64,000 bases of DNA, from the NCBI GenBank assembly GCA_937907395.1, contig CALCII010000001.1, positions 56,534-120,533 on the forward strand. Direction: 5' to 3'. Position 1 is the first letter of the stretch; every line of letters begins with the position of its first letter. The position numbers and the translations under genes are program-made. The notes below the pieces were generated by a model, which was not told the origin of the DNA, did not search any database, and saw only the letters and a program-made list of their open reading frames with translations. Source of the stretch: an uncultured Chitinophagaceae bacterium. Lineage in GTDB: Bacteria > Bacteroidota > Bacteroidia > Chitinophagales > Chitinophagaceae. Below, piece by piece: positions 62,013-64,000 of the stretch.

Positions 62013-62044
62013 CAAAACTAATGTAAGCTTTGTTAAGTTGCAAG
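62013..62044 (-). promoter_or_regulatory. Promoter of the giant surface protein gene
   Basis: On the minus strand: CTTG (62041-62044), a 20-base spacer and TAGTTTTG (62013-62020). It predicts a leader of about 190 bases. In and above the leader, TTAGTAAGACT (about 61912) and AGTCTTACTAA (about 62135) are inverted copies. The rest of the gap to 62408 holds nothing assignable. Confidence 0.65.
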
Positions 62045-62408
62045 TGTTTACCCTTATTTTTTTTTGCTACAGAAGACAAATTTATACCTGAAAAGTGTGT
62101 TCGTATAATTTATTTTCGTTTATACGTAGTAGTTAGTCTTACTAAGAATGACTTATGCTGTTAGTACGAATGTAACAGCTGATCTAAGTACAAGTATTTA
62201 GTTTTACGCTTACTGGCTTTGCGAACACATGCGATGCGTGAAAAATGAGGTGCCTGACTGCCGGTTAACAGATGAACAGTTCTTTTGAATTATTTTAATA
62301 AAAAATAGTTTGGAATCTGGGTTGGGAGTATGGGAATTTCAGTTATAGCTGGGAATTTGGATTCAGCAGATGCATTTTACAGGCACTTCTGAACTTATTA
62401 GATATTAT

Positions 62409-62996
62409 TTATTTCTCATCTGTTTTGAAGTAGTAAGCAGGCCATTTCTTATTTGACCAGAAACCCTTTTGCTTTTTAGAATACTTTTTGCCATTTCTGA
62501 TGGGATAAAGTTTATTTCTTTTGATGATTAACTCGCCCGGAAACGGATGAATGTTTTGCCCGCCTGAATTGAGTGCTGCTTCTAAATTCAATTTTATGCT
62601 TCGAATGCTATCGATTCTTACAGGTGGTGCCTGATAAATGATTCGCTCTGCATGATCATCTGCAGATAACAGCAGGCTGTCTCTTCCACCGTTTGCATTT
62701 GTTATCCTGATCGTATCATATACCGGAATGAATTGAAAAGAAATGATAGTTCCTTTTACCGTCCATTTTCCTTTAGACCAGCTTGAGTTCATATCAAAAT
62801 GCCAGGTATATGTAAAACTGCTATCCGGATAAATTTCAATTCTTTCTCCAGAATAATTCCGGTATTTACCTGCGGGCGATGATTGTGCAGGTAAAAGAAG
62901 CGGACTGAAAAGTAAGCAAAAAGCAATACTTTTTTTCACAACAAAATCAATTGAGTTTAAAGTACCTGATTTTTTCTGAAGTGTTGTTCCAGGCAT
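62409..62996 (-). CDS. Small secreted protein of unknown function
   Basis: 195 residues from ATG 62996, or 176 from GTG 62939. The GTG version begins MKKSIAFCLLFSPLLLPAQSS, an ordinary signal peptide, so it may be the true start; the ATG lies 14 bases after the upstream gene's stop. The mature part, KYRNYSGERIEIYPDSSFTYTWHFD, looks like a small beta protein of the lipocalin-like type (weak). No family assigned. Probably in an operon with the gene at 63011. Confidence 0.6.
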   Translation of the reverse strand: MPGTTLQKKSGTLNSIDFVVKKSIAFCLLFSPLLLPAQSSPAGKYRNYSGERIEIYPDSSFTYTWHFDMNSSWSKGKWTVKGTIISFQFIPVYDTIRITNANGGRDSLLLSADDHAERIIYQAPPVRIDSIRSIKLNLEAALNSGGQNIHPFPGELIIKRNKLYPIRNGKKYSKKQKGFWSNKKWPAYYFKTDEK

Positions 62997-63010
62997 GAAG
63001 AGGTTCGGTT

Positions 63011-63511
63011 CTATTGATTGTTTAAAAGCATCATAAAAGTAAAACTGTCGCCCATGTTTTCAGTAGCAATCGGAACAAATAAATACCACAATAAATAATC
63101 AAATAAAAAATCTGAGCTTTCTTCTTTTGTTGTAATTCTGACAATTACATTTCCATCTTCTGTGGCTAAACCATAAGCGGCAATTTCTACTGTATTGTCA
63201 AAAATAACATATTCTGCCAGCGGATTATTTCTTACAATGAGTTTATACATTTTCTCATGTAATTCAAGTGTCCATGAATTTGCATACCATTTTTCAGGAT
63301 AAACCCTGGCAATAGTGTCTCCTGCCTGATTGACTATTTCAATTGAATTTTTCCAGAATCCTGTTCTTTTTATAACAAATATGTTATTGTCAATATCACA
63401 AATTGCTTTTCGCTCTGGTGATGAATTATTAATTTCCATTGTGCCAATTTGTTTATTGTCAACTGAAAATGAATAATTCCCTTCATTTGATTTCTTCCAC
63501 TTTTTTGTCAT
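63011..63511 (-). CDS. Unrecognised cytoplasmic protein, beta-rich
   Basis: 166 residues without signal peptide. Short alternating strands (FSVDNKQIGTMEINN, FVIKRTGFWKNSIEIVNQAGD, WTLELHEKMYKLIVRN) are reminiscent of the LURP-one/tubby-like fold, but I cannot assign it. A C-terminal hydrophobic stretch FLFDYLLWYLFVPIA may attach to a membrane. Upstream of the small secreted protein gene by 14 bases. Confidence 0.6.
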   Translation of the reverse strand: MTKKWKKSNEGNYSFSVDNKQIGTMEINNSSPERKAICDIDNNIFVIKRTGFWKNSIEIVNQAGDTIARVYPEKWYANSWTLELHEKMYKLIVRNNPLAEYVIFDNTVEIAAYGLATEDGNVIVRITTKEESSDFLFDYLLWYLFVPIATENMGDSFTFMMLLNNQ

Positions 63512-63682
63512 ATGATACTTATCTTTTGTTGGATGTATTGTTTGCCGTTAATCTGTTTGTATTCCCTGCATCTTTTCAGGTAAAGGATTAGTTGAAGTTG
63601 AAACCGGAATGTTACATTTTTTGGGTTTAAATATTGGTAAGGCAGATCAAATTTCACGGTAATTTGTTTTTGATTCCTGTTC

Positions 63683-63762
63683 ATGGTTCAGGCCGCTCAC
63701 AGCGTCCCGACCCGGTGCCTGGTGTTGCAGGTGTACAAGTGAGTGACACAACCATAGACGAA
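63683..63762 (-). repeat. 80-bp interspersed repeat, copy 2
   Basis: See 53741-53820. Here the repeat starts 27 bases beyond the terminator of the first interrupted tRNA-Leu-like fragment, in the same orientation relative to that terminator as copy 1 has to its own. Confidence 0.75.
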
Positions 63763-63788
63763 GAGAAGTGAGGAAGCTGGTAACAAAT

Positions 63789-63817
63789 AAAAAAGCCGGT
63801 TGTAAAACAACCGGCTC
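63789..63817 (-). terminator. Terminator after tRNA-like fragment A
   Basis: On the minus strand, GCCGGTTGT-TTT-ACAACCGGC (63795-63815) then a T-run. Confidence 0.9.
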
Positions 63818-63820
63818 AAT

Positions 63821-63897
63821 GTGCCCAGGACTGGATTCGAATGCAGACGCATTGGTCTGCATACCGACCCAAGCGTCGGTACCAGCACGGACGTGCG
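63821..63897 (-). ncRNA. tRNA-Leu-like 3' fragment A, interrupted at the T-loop
   Basis: On the minus strand, GCACGTCCGTGCTGG, then a 40-base insert, then TTCGAATCCAGTCCTGGGCAC. Without the insert this is a good tRNA-Leu 3' half: variable arm, T-stem GCTGG/CCAGT, T-loop TTCGAAT, acceptor strand CCTGGGC and discriminator A. The insert is exactly two 20-base hairpins, TACCGAC-GCTTGG-GTCGGTA (63862-63881) and TGCAGAC-CAATGC-GTCTGCA (63842-63861). No matching 5' acceptor (GCCCAGG), D-arm or anticodon lies upstream, so it is not a working tRNA gene. Confidence 0.7.
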
Positions 63898-63914
63898 AAA
63901 TGATTTATGCAAAT

Positions 63915-63945
63915 AAAAAAGGCCATCCTCTTCAGAATGACCTTC
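63915..63945 (-). terminator. Terminator after tRNA-like fragment B
   Basis: On the minus strand, AAGGTCATT-CTGAAGAGG-ATGGCCTT then a T-run. Confidence 0.8.
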
Positions 63946-64000
63946 GTGCCCAGGACTGGATTCGAATGCAGACGCATTGGTCTGCATACCGACCCAAGCG
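63946..64000 (-). ncRNA. tRNA-Leu-like 3' fragment B, cut by window edge
   Basis: Bases 63946-64000 repeat 63821-63875 exactly, including the first hairpin (63967-63986) and the start of the second. It is followed on the minus strand by its own terminator. A tandem array may continue outside the window. Confidence 0.7.

Noticed and set aside
63821..63897. A functional tRNA-Leu gene
   Set aside because: No 5' acceptor strand, D-arm or anticodon arm is present on the minus strand upstream, and the T-arm is split by 40 bases.
63647..63987. Two minus-strand reading frames sharing the start MQTNASAFESSPGH
   Set aside because: They arise from the repeated tRNA-like fragment and run through terminators and the 80-bp repeat; the shared residues are explained by the DNA repeat.

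Overview
The window is a piece of a Bacteroidota chromosome, most likely a member of the Chitinophagales/Chitinophagaceae (inference). Support comes from three sides. Several secreted proteins end in type IX secretion (T9SS) C-terminal sorting domains. Promoters match the Bacteroidota -7 consensus TAnnTTTG. The gene set is typical of the phylum: a DUF3810 metallopeptidase-like protein, a DUF2723/GT117 protein, a rpmF-plsX block and a sufBCD-S-E-T cluster with an Rrf2 regulator and a bacilliredoxin.

Layout. 1-2 kb: two unrecognised secreted proteins in AT-rich DNA, then a palindrome-rich non-coding island. 2-9.5 kb: the SUF iron-sulfur assembly operon (sufB, sufC, sufD, sufS, sufE, sufT, bacilliredoxin, Rrf2 regulator). 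A perfect 10-bp inverted repeat lies at its promoter. Its loose intergenic gaps are filled with palindromic repeats, one carrying a frameshifted GxxExxY (PD-(D/E)XK-like) gene. 9.5-24.3 kb: mostly housekeeping, including a Fic protein, a SET-domain protein, mtaB, a PlsC-type acyltransferase, priA, a Tat-exported glycoside hydrolase, murB, a phosphopantetheinyl transferase, dcd, a DUF3810 protein, and DUF177-rpmF-plsX. 24.3-30.4 kb: a polytopic GT-C-like membrane protein, a GT2 glycosyltransferase and a secreted GH13 alpha-amylase-type enzyme. 30.8 kb: tRNA-Lys. 31-43 kb: an SDR, a SAM hydrolase family protein, a 1026-residue DUF2723 protein, a VWA protein plus MoxR-like ATPase, and several small conserved proteins. 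43-62 kb: a surface-protein region with a 1616-residue choice-of-anchor A/SdrD-B repeat protein, three T9SS-targeted proteins (510, 887 and about 2,630 residues) and a bile acid:Na+ symporter family transporter. 62-64 kb: two unknown proteins, then two tandem tRNA-Leu-like 3' fragments, each interrupted at the T-loop by a pair of perfect hairpins and each followed by a strong terminator; the second copy runs off the window.

Genes that work together: SufBCD is the scaffold and ATPase, SufS-SufE mobilises sulfur, SufT assists, and the Rrf2 protein probably senses cluster status and may act at the palindrome upstream of sufB. DUF177-rpmF-plsX links ribosome protein and phospholipid synthesis. 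The VWA and AAA+ genes form a chaperone-type pair. The secreted proteins depend on a T9SS encoded elsewhere.

The most unusual signals are non-coding: the interrupted tRNA-Leu fragments, three tandem hairpins after sufT whose loop-closing pairs covary, the paired-arm element carrying the GxxExxY gene, and an 80-bp interspersed repeat found twice just beyond a terminator.
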